From Tundrisphaera lichenicola (lineage in GTDB: Bacteria; Planctomycetota; Planctomycetia; Isosphaerales; Isosphaeraceae), in contig NZ_CP195106.1 in the NCBI RefSeq assembly GCF_051175385.1, positions 1,736,001-1,800,000 of the forward strand: a DNA stretch of 64,000 bases, written 5' to 3'. Positions 46,745 to 56,357 of this stretch are shown here, piece after piece. How positions within the stretch are numbered: position 1 is the stretch's first letter; each line of letters opens with the position of its first letter. Both the position numbers and the translations under genes were made by a program. The notes beneath the pieces are model-generated. The model ran no database searches. It was not told the DNA's origin and saw nothing but the letters and a program-made list of their open reading frames with translations.

Positions 46745-46790
46745 GGCCGGCGAAAGACCAGCGGCATGGTCATTCGCCGGCTTTCTTCGT
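46745..46790 (+). terminator. Intrinsic terminator after the polysaccharide export gene
   Basis: A perfect 9-bp stem gccggcgaa (46746-46754) with ttcgccggc (46773-46781), extended by an inner gacc/ggtc pairing, is followed by tttctt on the plus strand. It lies 30 bases after the export gene stop and also separates it from the convergent cydB. Confidence 0.75.
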
Positions 46791-46801
46791 CGGCTCGAGA
46801 T

Positions 46802-47794
46802 TCAGTCGCCCAGTGAATCGACCCGGCGCGACTTGAAGATCCGGAAAAGGTAGTAAATCGAGGGCACCAGGATCAGCGAACCTGCCCCGATCGCCCCGAG
46901 CATCAACCGGAGCGTGATCGCCGGCGAGGCCGAGTTTTCGATCGTCCGACCGGGCGGAACCAGGTTCGGGTGCAACGCCAGGCCGCATCCCAGGAGGACG
47001 AACACCACCTGGAGCATCGCCAAGGGTCGGGCGATCGCGTACTGACGCTTGTAGAGGCACGCAAGGGCCAGCGAGGCGAACAGGGCCGTGGTCAACCGGA
47101 CCCCGAATCCCCAGGGATTCGCGCTCAGGCCCCGGAAGATCATCGGGGCCTCCTCCCGCGACAGCTCGTAAACCACCAGGGCCAGGACTCCGGAGATCGC
47201 ACCCGAGACGATGGCCCGAATCCGGAAGTCGTCGGCCAGTTCCCGATCGTCGGTCTCCAGGGTCAGATAGACCGCCGCCAGGTAGGCGAACAGGGCCAGC
47301 GTGAACAGGCCCACCGCGATCGGGAAGGGCGTGAGCCAGAGCATCGGGCCGCCGTTGAGGTCGAGGCGACCGGTGGCGATCGAGCCGATGATCATCCCCA
47401 GGAGGACGGGCGTGATCACGCTGGGGATCGAGAATCGGTGGTTCCAGCGCCGTTCGGCCCCGGGCGATGTGTCGTAGTTCCGGAAGGTGAAGGCCGAACC
47501 CCGGAGCACGATCCCCACCAGCATCAGGGAGAGCGGCAAGTGCAGGTGGGTCATGACGGTGTGGAACGCGGGCGGGAAGGCCGTGAACAGCACCACGATG
47601 ACGAAGATCAGCCAGACGTGGTTCGCCTCCCAGACCGGCCCGATCGCGTGGGCGATGAGGTCGCGCTGGGCCTTGGCCCGGGGACCGGCGGCCAGGAGGT
47701 CCCAGACGCCTCCCCCGTAGTCCGCCCCGCCGAACAGGGCGTAGAGCGTCAGCGCCGCCAGCATGATCGAGGCGAGGATCTCCGGAAGGCTCAT
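46802..47794 (-). CDS. cydB: Cytochrome bd ubiquinol oxidase subunit II
   Basis: 330 residues, about 8-9 transmembrane helices. The start ATG overlaps the cydA stop (ATGA). ALFGGADYGGGVWDLLA near 20-36, AIGPVWEANHVWLIFVIV near 50-67 and RGSAFTFRNY near 100 are conserved CydB motifs. Partner of CydA in a quinol:O2 oxidoreductase with high oxygen affinity. The open frame upstream of the ATG lies over cydA and is a shadow. Confidence 0.96.
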   Translation of the reverse strand: MSLPEILASIMLAALTLYALFGGADYGGGVWDLLAAGPRAKAQRDLIAHAIGPVWEANHVWLIFVIVVLFTAFPPAFHTVMTHLHLPLSLMLVGIVLRGSAFTFRNYDTSPGAERRWNHRFSIPSVITPVLLGMIIGSIATGRLDLNGGPMLWLTPFPIAVGLFTLALFAYLAAVYLTLETDDRELADDFRIRAIVSGAISGVLALVVYELSREEAPMIFRGLSANPWGFGVRLTTALFASLALACLYKRQYAIARPLAMLQVVFVLLGCGLALHPNLVPPGRTIENSASPAITLRLMLGAIGAGSLILVPSIYYLFRIFKSRRVDSLGD

Positions 47795-49128
47795 GACTGC
47801 AACTCCTTCGCCTCGGACAATTCCAGAGCGGTCGGGCTCGATCGAAACTGGGCCAGGAGGAGCCGGACGACGATCGCCCCGAGGAAGAAGTAGAGCCCGG
47901 TGTAGATCAGCATCGAGTAGACGATTCCCTGGACCGGGGTCACCGCCTCCGATGTCCGCAGGATTCCGTTGATGATCCAGGGCTGACGGCCGACCTCGGT
48001 GACCGTCCAGCCGGCCTCGACCGCGATCATCCCGAGCGGGCTGCTCAGCAGGACCGCCCGGAGGAACCACCGAGCATCCGGGACCGACTTTCGCCGCCAG
48101 GCCAGGAACCCTCCCACCAGGGCCACCGCCATCATGGCCATCCCGCAGGCGACCATGATCTGGAAGGCGGGATGGACCACCCGGACGTCGGGCCGGTCCT
48201 CGGGTTTGAACGAATCGAGGCCGATCACCTCGGCGTTCGGGTCGTCATAGGCCAGGATGCTCAGACCGGCCGGGATCTCGATCGCGTAGCGGGTCTCGCC
48301 CGCCTCGACATCCGGGATCCCGCCGATCCGGAGCGGGGCCCGGCGCTCGCTCTTGAACTGGCCTTCCATCGCGGCGAGCTTGGCCGCCTGAGTCTTCGCG
48401 ACCACCTTGGCCGCGTAATCGCCGCTCAGGGGCTGGAGGATCGAGGCCATCCCGCCGACCGCCAGGGCAATCGCCAGCCCTTTGCGATGGAACGAGTTCT
48501 GCCGATCCCGGAGGAGCCAGTAGGCGTGGACCCCCGCCCCCACGAACCCGCACGCGGCATAGGCGGCCAGGGTCATGTGAATCGCCTGGGCCGCCGCCGC
48601 CGGGCTGAACATCGCCCGGAGCGGTTCGATGCTGGCCGGGTCGATCTTGCCGTCGACCAGGGTGAACCCGACCGGGGTATTCATCCAGGCATTCGCCAGG
48701 ACGACCAGGGCCCCCGACGCCGCGCCGCTGGCGGCCACCATGACCCCGGAGAGGAAGTGGGCCCGGGGTGAGATCCGGTCCCACCCATAGAGGTAGATTC
48801 CCAGGAAGATCGCCTCGGTGAAGAACGCGAACCCTTCGAACGAGAACGGCATCCCGATGATCGAACCGGCGAACTTCATGAACTCGGGCCAGAGCAGCCC
48901 CAGTTCGAACGAGAGGACGGTTCCAGAAACAGCCCCGACCGCGAACAGGATCGCGGCCCCCTTGGACCATCGGCGGGCCAGGATCTTGTACACGGGGTCG
49001 CCGGTCCGCAGCCAGGCGGCTTCGGCGATCACCATCATCAACGGCAGGCCGATGCCGATCACCGCGAAGATGATGTGGAATGCCAGCGACATCGCCATTT
49101 GCGATCGCGCGGCCAACAAGTTGTTCAT
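47791..49128 (-). CDS. cydA: Cytochrome bd ubiquinol oxidase subunit I
   Basis: 445 residues, about 9 transmembrane helices. RSQMAMSLAFHIIFAVIGIGLP carries the axial His of heme b595 near residue 18; IHMTLAAYAACGFVGAGVHA holds the heme b558 His; GWTVTEVGRQPWIING is the conserved C-terminal element. The quinol-binding region between about 230 and 330 looks short, as in the cyanide-insensitive (CIO/CydA-short) branch. The frame extends 56 codons upstream over the MBL gene but homology begins at the ATG at 49128. It follows the MBL-fold gene by 31 bases. Confidence 0.96.
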   Translation of the reverse strand: MNNLLAARSQMAMSLAFHIIFAVIGIGLPLMMVIAEAAWLRTGDPVYKILARRWSKGAAILFAVGAVSGTVLSFELGLLWPEFMKFAGSIIGMPFSFEGFAFFTEAIFLGIYLYGWDRISPRAHFLSGVMVAASGAASGALVVLANAWMNTPVGFTLVDGKIDPASIEPLRAMFSPAAAAQAIHMTLAAYAACGFVGAGVHAYWLLRDRQNSFHRKGLAIALAVGGMASILQPLSGDYAAKVVAKTQAAKLAAMEGQFKSERRAPLRIGGIPDVEAGETRYAIEIPAGLSILAYDDPNAEVIGLDSFKPEDRPDVRVVHPAFQIMVACGMAMMAVALVGGFLAWRRKSVPDARWFLRAVLLSSPLGMIAVEAGWTVTEVGRQPWIINGILRTSEAVTPVQGIVYSMLIYTGLYFFLGAIVVRLLLAQFRSSPTALELSEAKELQS

Positions 49129-49159
49129 CGCTTCGTGAGGAAACTCGCCGTCGAGTCGA

Positions 49160-49942
49160 TCAGATTGGGGACTTCCCGACGGCCAGCTCCTCCTCCCATT
49201 GATCGAGCAATGGCCAATCGACGGCGCACGTGCCGAAGTCGGCCATGTGGGTGTAAGATTCCAGCCGGGCGATCGTCGCGTCGAGCAGGGCGTCATCCTT
49301 GCGGAAGATCGGCCCGTGCGAAGGGAGCAGGTACTCGGCGTCGCAGTCCCTGATTCGCCTCAAGCTCGCGATGAACTCGACGAGATTCGAGCCGTGATGA
49401 GCGTCGATCACGCCGACGCAGCCATCGCGGAAGATATTGTCGCCGGAGAAGAGCAGGTTCCCCATCCGGAACGAGAGCTGGCCCGCGGTATGTCCCGGCG
49501 TGCTCCAGACCTGGAGCGACCGATCGCCGATCTTGATCGTATCCCCCTCATCGATCGTCTTGTCGACCTTGCAGCGGGGCATGTCGATCAGGATATTCTG
49601 GGCGTCGATCCGGGCATAGGTCATGATCTCGTCGCCCTGCTCCAGCGGGGCCACGCTCCTGGGGTGGGCGTAGACCGGGCATTTGAGCACATCCCGGGCG
49701 CGGGCCAAACCCTGGGTATGGTCGGCGTCGGCATGGGTCGCCAGGATCATCTTGCAGGCCGAGAGGCTGAAGTTCATCTGCCGGATCAGTTCGAGGACGT
49801 CCCCCAGCTCATCCAGGAACCCCACGTCGATCAGGGCGTATTCCTTCCCGCCATCGATCAGATAGATGTTGACGCCCAGCCGTCGACGGGCCTGGACATT
49901 CATCTCGATCACGCCTGGGAAGATATATTGACGCTCAACCAT
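49160..49942 (-). CDS. Metallo-beta-lactamase-fold protein with an HxDxDH metal motif
   Basis: 260 residues from the ATG with ggag 11 bases upstream. MBL-fold features are NIYLIDGG, ALIDVGFLDE, the metal motif THADADH near 70-76, TPGHTAGQLSF near 147-157, FSGDNIF near 165 and LLPSHGP near 205. The usual HxHxDH is HADADH, with Asp in place of the second His; flavodiiron proteins have HxExDH, so a di-iron site is conceivable. As the first gene of an operon with cydAB it may act in oxygen, sulfide or NO-related chemistry, but that is inference. Confidence 0.82.
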   Translation of the reverse strand: MVERQYIFPGVIEMNVQARRRLGVNIYLIDGGKEYALIDVGFLDELGDVLELIRQMNFSLSACKMILATHADADHTQGLARARDVLKCPVYAHPRSVAPLEQGDEIMTYARIDAQNILIDMPRCKVDKTIDEGDTIKIGDRSLQVWSTPGHTAGQLSFRMGNLLFSGDNIFRDGCVGVIDAHHGSNLVEFIASLRRIRDCDAEYLLPSHGPIFRKDDALLDATIARLESYTHMADFGTCAVDWPLLDQWEEELAVGKSPI

Positions 49943-50325
49943 GCCGGGCAAATCTCCGCGATCGGCGGGCTCAAAAAGAGGATGGACGTTCAACCCGAAC
50001 CGCTCGATCGGTCGGCCTTGAGCTTTCTTGAAGTGGGGCACGTCGGGATTTTACGTTTTTACGAGCAGATCGACAACCACTCGGAAAGCGATGGTCGAGG
50101 ATCTTCGGTTCCCGAGGAGTGATCGCCCGAGGGATTGATTCCTCGGGGAGTTGCAAGGTTCGATGAAATCGACGGCCGAAATGTCCGCATCGAGCGCCGA
50201 ATTGCGTGTAGGGGGCGTGCGCGATTCGCAGGGCATGTAATCCGATTCTGCTGTCGAATGCGAGGGATGCCGTTCGACCACTTAGGTTAGGGGACAATCG
50301 CCTTTCCAGTGCCCAGGACTCAATC
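49943..50325. other. Divergent intergenic region
   Basis: About 380 bases between the MBL/cydAB operon and the alpha/beta hydrolase gene, expected to hold both promoters. Base composition becomes more even than in the flanking core genes after about 50100. No operator or hairpin stands out. Confidence 0.35.
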
Positions 50326-51174
<849 letters not shown>

Positions 51175-51280
51175 CAAAAGATACTCTTGGCGTATTCGTC
51201 CCGGACCACGGGAAACGGTGGAAGGGGTTTCGTAAGAAGCATCGATCCTTCCCGGCCTCCAACTCGGCGACGGCTCGGGG

Positions 51281-52020
51281 GAATTCGCCAACAGAATCGG
51301 CAATGGAACAGGAAACGGGAATAAGCCTCTGGAGAGGTTGCCCCGAACGGCCAGGCTGCTTTCAAGGAGAAGCAGCCGGCACCTCATCTGTCTTGATCAA
51401 GTAGAAGACATCCGTGCGAATCTTGGCTGGGTTGGTATTCCATTCGTCCGTCCAATGACCGTAAATTTCCCAGTTAGGGCCGGCTTGATCGTGACCTTGT
51501 TCCGCGCACCATTGGCGAATTGCCTCATGTGCCTCGTGGAGCCGGTTGTAGGGACCGAGGTGCGTCGTCGTGGCTACCAGGCCATCCGGGGTGAACGAGC
51601 CGACAACTTCGCCATGCCCGGCGAATGGAGCTTCAAGTTCAACGCCAACTTCCAGGTTGACCTGACCGTCCCAGTAGATCGCGATGTGTCTTCCTGCGCC
51701 AGTGAACTTCTGCGAGCGAATGACACTCCACACCTGGCCGCAAGCGATCGGAATGACCTTGGCGAGTTCCTGCGAACTCGCCCGGAGGCGCACGACGGCA
51801 AGGGGGTGACTGCCGAATTGTTCAAGCCGGACATCGTATGCCATGCCAATCACCTATACTGGATCGCACTCCGAACGACCTTCACGTATAAGTCGGAATC
51901 TACGCCGAGGTCGTGCGAAATTGGGGCAAGCCAACCGGATATTAGCCCCTTCGCCCAGGAAAAACTCGTCGAATAACGATCTTCTCCTGTTTCCCGATCC
52001 ATTGCTGATACTGTTGGCGA
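51281..52020. repeat. Imperfect inverted repeat bracketing the GyrI-like gene
   Basis: The plus strand at 51281-51322 (gaattcgccaacagaatcgg and on) matches the reverse complement of about 51979-52022 (gaattcgccaacagtatcag and on) over about 40 columns with around five to six differences. The arms point inward around the gene at 51362-51853. No transposase, target-site duplication or other mobile-element gene is visible. Confidence 0.6.
51362..51853 (-). CDS. GyrI-like small-molecule-binding domain protein
   Basis: 163 residues (GTG start at 51853; ATG at 51844 also possible). A stand-alone GyrI-like/AraC effector-binding domain: YDVRLEQFGSHPLAVVRLRA, then VGVELEAPF, TTTHLGPYNRLHEAHEAIRQW, NWEIYGHWTDEW and RTDVFYLIK are typical. 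There is no DNA-binding part. Such proteins bind amphipathic small molecules or hydrolyse some cytotoxins. It lies between the two arms of an inverted repeat and has no co-directional neighbour within 300 bases, so it may be a recently acquired cargo gene. Confidence 0.85.
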   Translation of the reverse strand: MIGMAYDVRLEQFGSHPLAVVRLRASSQELAKVIPIACGQVWSVIRSQKFTGAGRHIAIYWDGQVNLEVGVELEAPFAGHGEVVGSFTPDGLVATTTHLGPYNRLHEAHEAIRQWCAEQGHDQAGPNWEIYGHWTDEWNTNPAKIRTDVFYLIKTDEVPAASP

Positions 52021-52469
52021 ATTCTTGCCGAATGCCGTCAGGCTGGAGCCTGTTAAAGCCGGTCAATTCGAGTCTCCCGGCAACCGACCAGCACGACGAA
52101 TTTGCAAACCCTTCCCATTGTTATTCGTAGGCTATCCGGGATGGTCGAGCGAGGCCCGGAATTGGGGACTGGCTCCGGAGCGGAGCGGAAGTGCCTCTCC
52201 TCATTTCCGGGCGGGAAGGGCGAGGGATGGGGACGGGCACCTCGAGGACGCGGAGCAAGTCCCCATCCCTCGCCCTTCCCGGATTGCCTCTCACGCCTCC
52301 GAAAGCGCCGGGGCGAGGTTGAATCTTGAACAATCGGCCCCTGCGTAATGGTCCTGGAATTCTCACGCAGGTCACTCGGCCAGAAAGTGTGGTTAGCGGA
52401 GGCTGTCGAGTCGGAACGTGTAGGCGATGCCCCGTGATCCCACCATCGCCAACGCACCGAGGCCGTCCC
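51854..52469. other. Repeat-bearing intergenic region
   Basis: 616 bases holding the right arm of the inverted repeat (about 51979-52022) and a long perfect hairpin (52213-52280). Short open frames here encode low-complexity peptides and have no ribosome sites. It also presumably contains the promoter of the conserved hypothetical gene at 52470. Confidence 0.45.
52213..52280. repeat. Perfect 22-bp inverted repeat (hairpin)
   Basis: Positions 52213-52234 (starting gggaagggcgagggatgg) are the exact reverse complement of 52259-52280, separated by a 24-base loop. The flanks extend it imperfectly (ccgg on both sides). No T-run follows either arm. It lies 190 bases upstream of the next gene and is longer than expected of a transcription terminator. 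Confidence 0.8.
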
Positions 52470-53567
52470 ATGATCGTCTCCGAAGCTCGACGTGAAGCCA
52501 ACCGCAGGAATGCCTTGCGATCGACCGGGCCGAAGACCCCCGAAGGCAAGGAGCGATCGAGGGCCAACGCCCTGAAGCACGGGCTCTGCTCTTCGGTGGT
52601 CGTGGCCGAGGATGCCCGGCTGGTCCAGGATCGGGCCTATGATTATTTCGGGGCGCTCCGGCCCCAGAATCATTTCCAGGCCTGGCTGGTCACCCAGGTC
52701 TCGCTCCTGAGTCTCCGGATCGAGCGCTGCGAGCGGATGGAGCGGCGGGTCCGCGACAAGATCGCGATCGAGGCCGAGGTCTCCTGGGAGGAGAATCGTC
52801 GGCTCGACGCCTGCCTGCTCGGCGAGCATCTCGGAGAGCGCCCCGAGGTGGTGGTCGAGCAGCTTCGGAAGACCCCTCAAGGATGTGAATGGATGATGAC
52901 CCGATGGGCCATGCTGGCCTACTCGGCCGACCTGAAGGGCACCTGGACGGACGAGCAGGCCCGGCTGGCCTTCGACCTGCTGGCCACCCCGACCGCCTTT
53001 CGAGAAGGCCACAAACCGGGAGCCTCGCTCGACTTCGAGGGGAAAGCGATCGAAGCCCCGGAAGACCTGGCGGGCGTCGCTCGCCGCGAGATCGCCGCCT
53101 TGAAGGAGCGTCGAGAGATCATCTCCGGGCTCGACGAGGCCAACCGATCGCTGGCCCAATCCGACCTCCGGGATTTCGACAACCCCGAGCTGAATCGACT
53201 CCGACGCTACGAATCGACCCTCCATGGGCGACTCCGCTGGTGCTTGAAACAACTCCAGTCCGAGATGCCCGACCGAGACTCGCCGAGGGGCCTGAGGCAG
53301 GAATGGCTGGGCCAGCACGAGCGATCGCCGATCGTCGAGACGCCCCCCTCGCCTCCGCTCCCGGAACTGAACGTCAACCTCCTGCCCGATCCCTCCGCCC
53401 CGAAGTCGGTCCACCCGCCGTTCGACCTGGAATTGCACGAGGTCCCCGCGCCCGGCGAGAGCCTGGACCTCCCGATGATCCTCGCCGACCGTCGACAGAG
53501 GAAGGCCGAGAGGGCCGACTCGCGTCGCCACCAACGCCGACGAAAGCTCGAACGCCTCCTGGCCTGA
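52470..53567 (+). CDS. Conserved hypothetical protein with ANRRNALRSTGPKTPEGK N-terminus
   Basis: 365 residues from the ATG with gagg 7 bases upstream; the frame is open to 52326 without support. The N-terminus (EARREANRRNALRSTGPKT, then SRANALKHGL) is a motif I have seen in many unnamed proteins of planctomycetes and acidobacteria, often present in several copies per genome. The middle is helical and charged, with many Arg and Glu. The C-terminal 100 residues are Pro-rich, then strongly basic (RRQRKAERADSRRHQRRRK). No function is known; nucleic-acid association is suggested only by charge. Confidence 0.75.
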   Translation: MIVSEARREANRRNALRSTGPKTPEGKERSRANALKHGLCSSVVVAEDARLVQDRAYDYFGALRPQNHFQAWLVTQVSLLSLRIERCERMERRVRDKIAIEAEVSWEENRRLDACLLGEHLGERPEVVVEQLRKTPQGCEWMMTRWAMLAYSADLKGTWTDEQARLAFDLLATPTAFREGHKPGASLDFEGKAIEAPEDLAGVARREIAALKERREIISGLDEANRSLAQSDLRDFDNPELNRLRRYESTLHGRLRWCLKQLQSEMPDRDSPRGLRQEWLGQHERSPIVETPPSPPLPELNVNLLPDPSAPKSVHPPFDLELHEVPAPGESLDLPMILADRRQRKAERADSRRHQRRRKLERLLA

Positions 53568-54234
53568 CTAAGGGCTGGGAAATACGCGCGAAATTCAAAT
53601 CACTCGACCGGGACTCCGGTCCGAAATGGCCGAGATACGCCCCAGGCTATGAAATTTGGTTGAGATTGGGGTAAATGGTGAAAACGGGTTGTTTCCGCGA
53701 GGCGGTTCTGATGCTTAAACGCCTTGAGCGACCCTTCGATTGGTCCTTCGGGTGGGTTGGCGGCAGCTGTTTCGCAGGTCCGGCCGATCGAAGCCAATCC
53801 GGTCGCGAAACGAAGCCATTGGCCCTTCTCGTGAGGCAGGGATCAGGATCCGCCGGGCACGGGCGACGTTCGCTCTGGGTGTCTCCGGGGATTCTTGGGG
53901 CTGCTTTCCCGACTCCGGCGGTGATCGGCACCCGAAGCAAGCTCCGCGGCGGAAAGCGGCAGCAAGCTGCCGCACTCCAAGGCGGCTTCGCCGCATCAGA
54001 GACCGCCGGAGGCTTTGGAGTGCGAGAGCTTGCTCTCGCTTTGCTGGGCGGAGCTTGCTCCGCCGAGACAGACCCCCAGAAAATCTGGTTACACCCTTCG
54101 CTCCCGACCCATTTCGGTCATCCTGGCGGGGGTTCTTCGATTCTGGTATCCTCAAGGTTTGCCATGACCACCGTCCGTCGCTCGGGCGTTGTCCCCGAAG
54201 GCGGGCCGGTTTGGACCGGCCCGGCGTCCCGACC
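53568..54234. other. Intergenic region with a palindromic mosaic element
   Basis: 667 bases. The first 350 contain no supported gene. The element at 53936-54063 occupies the centre. A further 9-bp hairpin (54202-54210 with 54215-54223) lies just before the next start codon. Open frames across the region owe their length to GC-rich composition. Confidence 0.5.
53936..54063. repeat. Mosaic of nested palindromes with CAAG/CTTG loops
   Basis: Several hairpins share the design GC-arm, four-base loop CAAG or CTTG, GC-arm: 53956-53973 (7-bp stem), 54022-54039 (7-bp stem) and 54048-54063 (6-bp stem); 53982-53994 is a 5-bp stem with loop ttc. In addition 53936-53947 pairs with 54048-54059, and 53972-53980 (gcactccaa) with 54015-54023, so the block can also fold as one cruciform. 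The layout suggests a REP-like or miniature mobile element. Confidence 0.65.
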
Positions 54235-54894
54235 ATGTCCACGCCACTCTTGCCGCAGGCGTTCTGGTTCCGCGTGTCCGCGAGCGCACCCAGGATCGAG
54301 GAAATGCCCCGGACTCGGGGACGGTTGTTGGACCTCCCCGAAACATGCTCGATGCCCGATCTCGGCGAGCTGGAAGGTCGGACTTCGTGGGCTTCGGCCC
54401 GCGCGGGTTGGAATCCGAGCGGGCTGGGCATCGCGTTCGAGGTCGTCGACAAGGCGGGCCCGATCTCTCCCGAGCCGGGCCGATCGACCGGGCTCGATGG
54501 GGTCCAGGTCTGGATCGACACCCGAGACACCCGGAATGTCCACCGGGCCACCCGCTTCTGCCACCGATTTGTGGCGAACCTCACGCCCGGGACCGGCCGA
54601 AGCCTGGACGTGGACATCGAACAGAAGCCGATCGCCCGCGCGATCGCCGACGCCCCGACCTCCCGACCGGGCCTGGTCCAGTCCCGGGCCGAACGGACCC
54701 TCTCGGGATGGCGGCTGGAATTGTTCTTCCCGGCGGAAGCCCTCCACGGTTTCGACCCCGAGACCAACCGGCGACTCGGGATCGGCTTTCAGGTGACCGA
54801 CCCGGATCGAGGCGACCTGTATCTCGGCGTTGGCCGGGAGTTCCCGATCGGCGAGGACCCGAGCCTCTGGGCGACCCTCGTCCTGGCCGATTAA
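54235..54894 (+). CDS. CBM9-like carbohydrate-binding domain protein
   Basis: 219 residues from the ATG at 54235; the frame is open far upstream over the repeat element. The whole protein resembles the family 9 carbohydrate-binding-like fold (DOMON-related beta sandwich): WASARAGWNPSGLGIAFEV, DGVQVWIDTRDTRNVHRAT, GWRLELFFPAEALHGFDP and DLYLGVGREFPIGEDPSLW. No signal peptide, so it may be cytoplasmic, which is unusual for this fold. It precedes the S1-like gene by 35 bases and may be co-transcribed. Confidence 0.72.
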   Translation: MSTPLLPQAFWFRVSASAPRIEEMPRTRGRLLDLPETCSMPDLGELEGRTSWASARAGWNPSGLGIAFEVVDKAGPISPEPGRSTGLDGVQVWIDTRDTRNVHRATRFCHRFVANLTPGTGRSLDVDIEQKPIARAIADAPTSRPGLVQSRAERTLSGWRLELFFPAEALHGFDPETNRRLGIGFQVTDPDRGDLYLGVGREFPIGEDPSLWATLVLAD

Positions 54895-54929
54895 TTGCAC
54901 TGCCCTCTACCTATTTTCGGATACGCGTG

Positions 54930-56300
54930 ATGTCAGACGAAAGAGACCGCCGACCGTCGGAGCAGGACGCCGCGATCGATGCCGCGCTGGACGCGGCCGC
55001 CGTGGGCGGCCCGTCGAAATCGACCCAGGAATTGAACTTCAAGCGTCACTGGGATTCCGATCTGGACGCCGAACTCGAGGCCGCCATGGCGGGCTTCGAC
55101 GACTCGGCCCTTGAGGTCAACTCTCCCGGTCGCCTCCCGCGCGGCGAGCGAGCCGGCGGCATGGCCCCCAGCGGAGGCCGAGGGCAGGAGTCCCGCCAGG
55201 GTCCCCAGATCGGCAAGGTGATCTCGATCCGGGGCAAGACGGTGTTCATCGACCTCGGAGCCAAGAGCGAGGGGGTCATCCCGGTCGAGCAGTTCGCCGG
55301 CAACCTCCCCTCGCCGGGCGATGAGATCGAGGTCCGGGTCGACCACTTCGACACCGCCGAAGGGCTCTTGATCCTCGCGCTAAAGGGGGCGGCGGTCGAG
55401 GCCAACTGGGAGAATCTCCGGAAGGGCCTGATCGTCGAGGCCAAGGTCACGAAGACCAACAAGGGGGGCCTGGACGTCGAGGTCGACGGGATCCGAGGGT
55501 TCCTGCCGATCGGCCAGATTGATATCAATCGCGTCGAGGACGCCTCGATCTACGTCGGGCAGAAGCTCCGGGTGGTCGTCACCGAGGCCCGACAGAGCGA
55601 GAAGAACCTGGTGGTCTCGCGTCGGGAACTCCTGGAGAAGGAGAAGGCCGAGAAGCGCGAGGAGACCTGGAAGACCCTGGAAGAAGGCCAGGTTCATAAG
55701 GGGGTCGTCCGTTCGCTCAAGCCGTTCGGGGCCTTCGTGGAATTCGGCGGAGTCGACGGGCTGATCCACGTCGGCGACATGAGCTGGGCCCGGGTCGCCG
55801 ACCCCTCCTCGCTACTCAAGATGGGCGACGAGGTCGAGGTCAAGGTCCTCAAGATCGACCGCGTCACCGAGAAAGTCGGTCTCGGCCTGAAGCAACTGAT
55901 GCCGAGCCCCTGGGACCTGATCGACGACAAGTATCACCGGGGCCAGATGGTCAACGGGAAAGTCACTCGGCTCATGGACTTCGGCGCCTTCGTCGAACTC
56001 GAACCGGGGATCGAGGGCCTGATCCACATCTCGGAACTGTCGCCGACCCGAGTCCGTCGGGTGGTCGACATCGTCAAGCCCGAGCAGGAGGTCGAGGTCC
56101 GGATCCTCAAGGTCGACACCGACGAGAAGAAGATCGCCCTCTCGCTGATCCCCCTCCCCGCGGCGACCGTCGTCGAGGCCGAGGAGGAGGAAGAGGAGGA
56201 CGATGAGCCCCGACCGCCCAAGCCCGAGCCCAAGATCCCCTTGAAGGGGGGACTCGGTGATCGCGACCCGTTCTTGCAGCTGCCCAAGGGAAAATCTTGA
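54930..56300 (+). CDS. Ribosomal protein S1-like RNA-binding protein (four S1 domains)
   Basis: 456 residues. After an acidic, flexible N-terminus (1-90) come four S1/OB folds, at about 93-160, 175-245, 262-330 and 347-417. Motifs include VFIDLGAKSEGVIP, GLDVEVDGIRGFLPIGQI, PFGAFVEFGGVDGLIHVGDMSW and DFGAFVELEPGIEGLIHISEL; the last two are the strongest. The C-terminus has a run of Glu/Asp (EAEEEEEEDDE) and a basic tail. It should bind mRNA and aid translation initiation, or act as an S1 paralogue. GTG at 54927 is an alternative start. Confidence 0.9.
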   Translation: MSDERDRRPSEQDAAIDAALDAAAVGGPSKSTQELNFKRHWDSDLDAELEAAMAGFDDSALEVNSPGRLPRGERAGGMAPSGGRGQESRQGPQIGKVISIRGKTVFIDLGAKSEGVIPVEQFAGNLPSPGDEIEVRVDHFDTAEGLLILALKGAAVEANWENLRKGLIVEAKVTKTNKGGLDVEVDGIRGFLPIGQIDINRVEDASIYVGQKLRVVVTEARQSEKNLVVSRRELLEKEKAEKREETWKTLEEGQVHKGVVRSLKPFGAFVEFGGVDGLIHVGDMSWARVADPSSLLKMGDEVEVKVLKIDRVTEKVGLGLKQLMPSPWDLIDDKYHRGQMVNGKVTRLMDFGAFVELEPGIEGLIHISELSPTRVRRVVDIVKPEQEVEVRILKVDTDEKKIALSLIPLPAATVVEAEEEEEEDDEPRPPKPEPKIPLKGGLGDRDPFLQLPKGKS

Positions 56301-56312
56301 ACCCCGGAGAGG

Positions 56313-56342
56313 GGGGCGAGTCTCGATCCGTGAGCTCGCCCC
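56313..56342. terminator. Hairpin between convergent genes
   Basis: An 8-bp stem ggggcgag (56313-56320) with ctcgcccc (56335-56342), extendable by a bulge, lies between the S1-like gene and the minus-strand gene ending at 56358. There is no T-run; a bidirectional terminator role is inferred from position. Confidence 0.4.
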
Positions 56343-56357
56343 TCAATCCGACTGATC

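Noticed and set aside
51854..52066. A 70-codon minus-strand frame covering the right inverted-repeat arm
   Set aside because: It has no ribosome site, and the matching left arm translates into an unrelated frame context, so the similarity is at the DNA repeat level.
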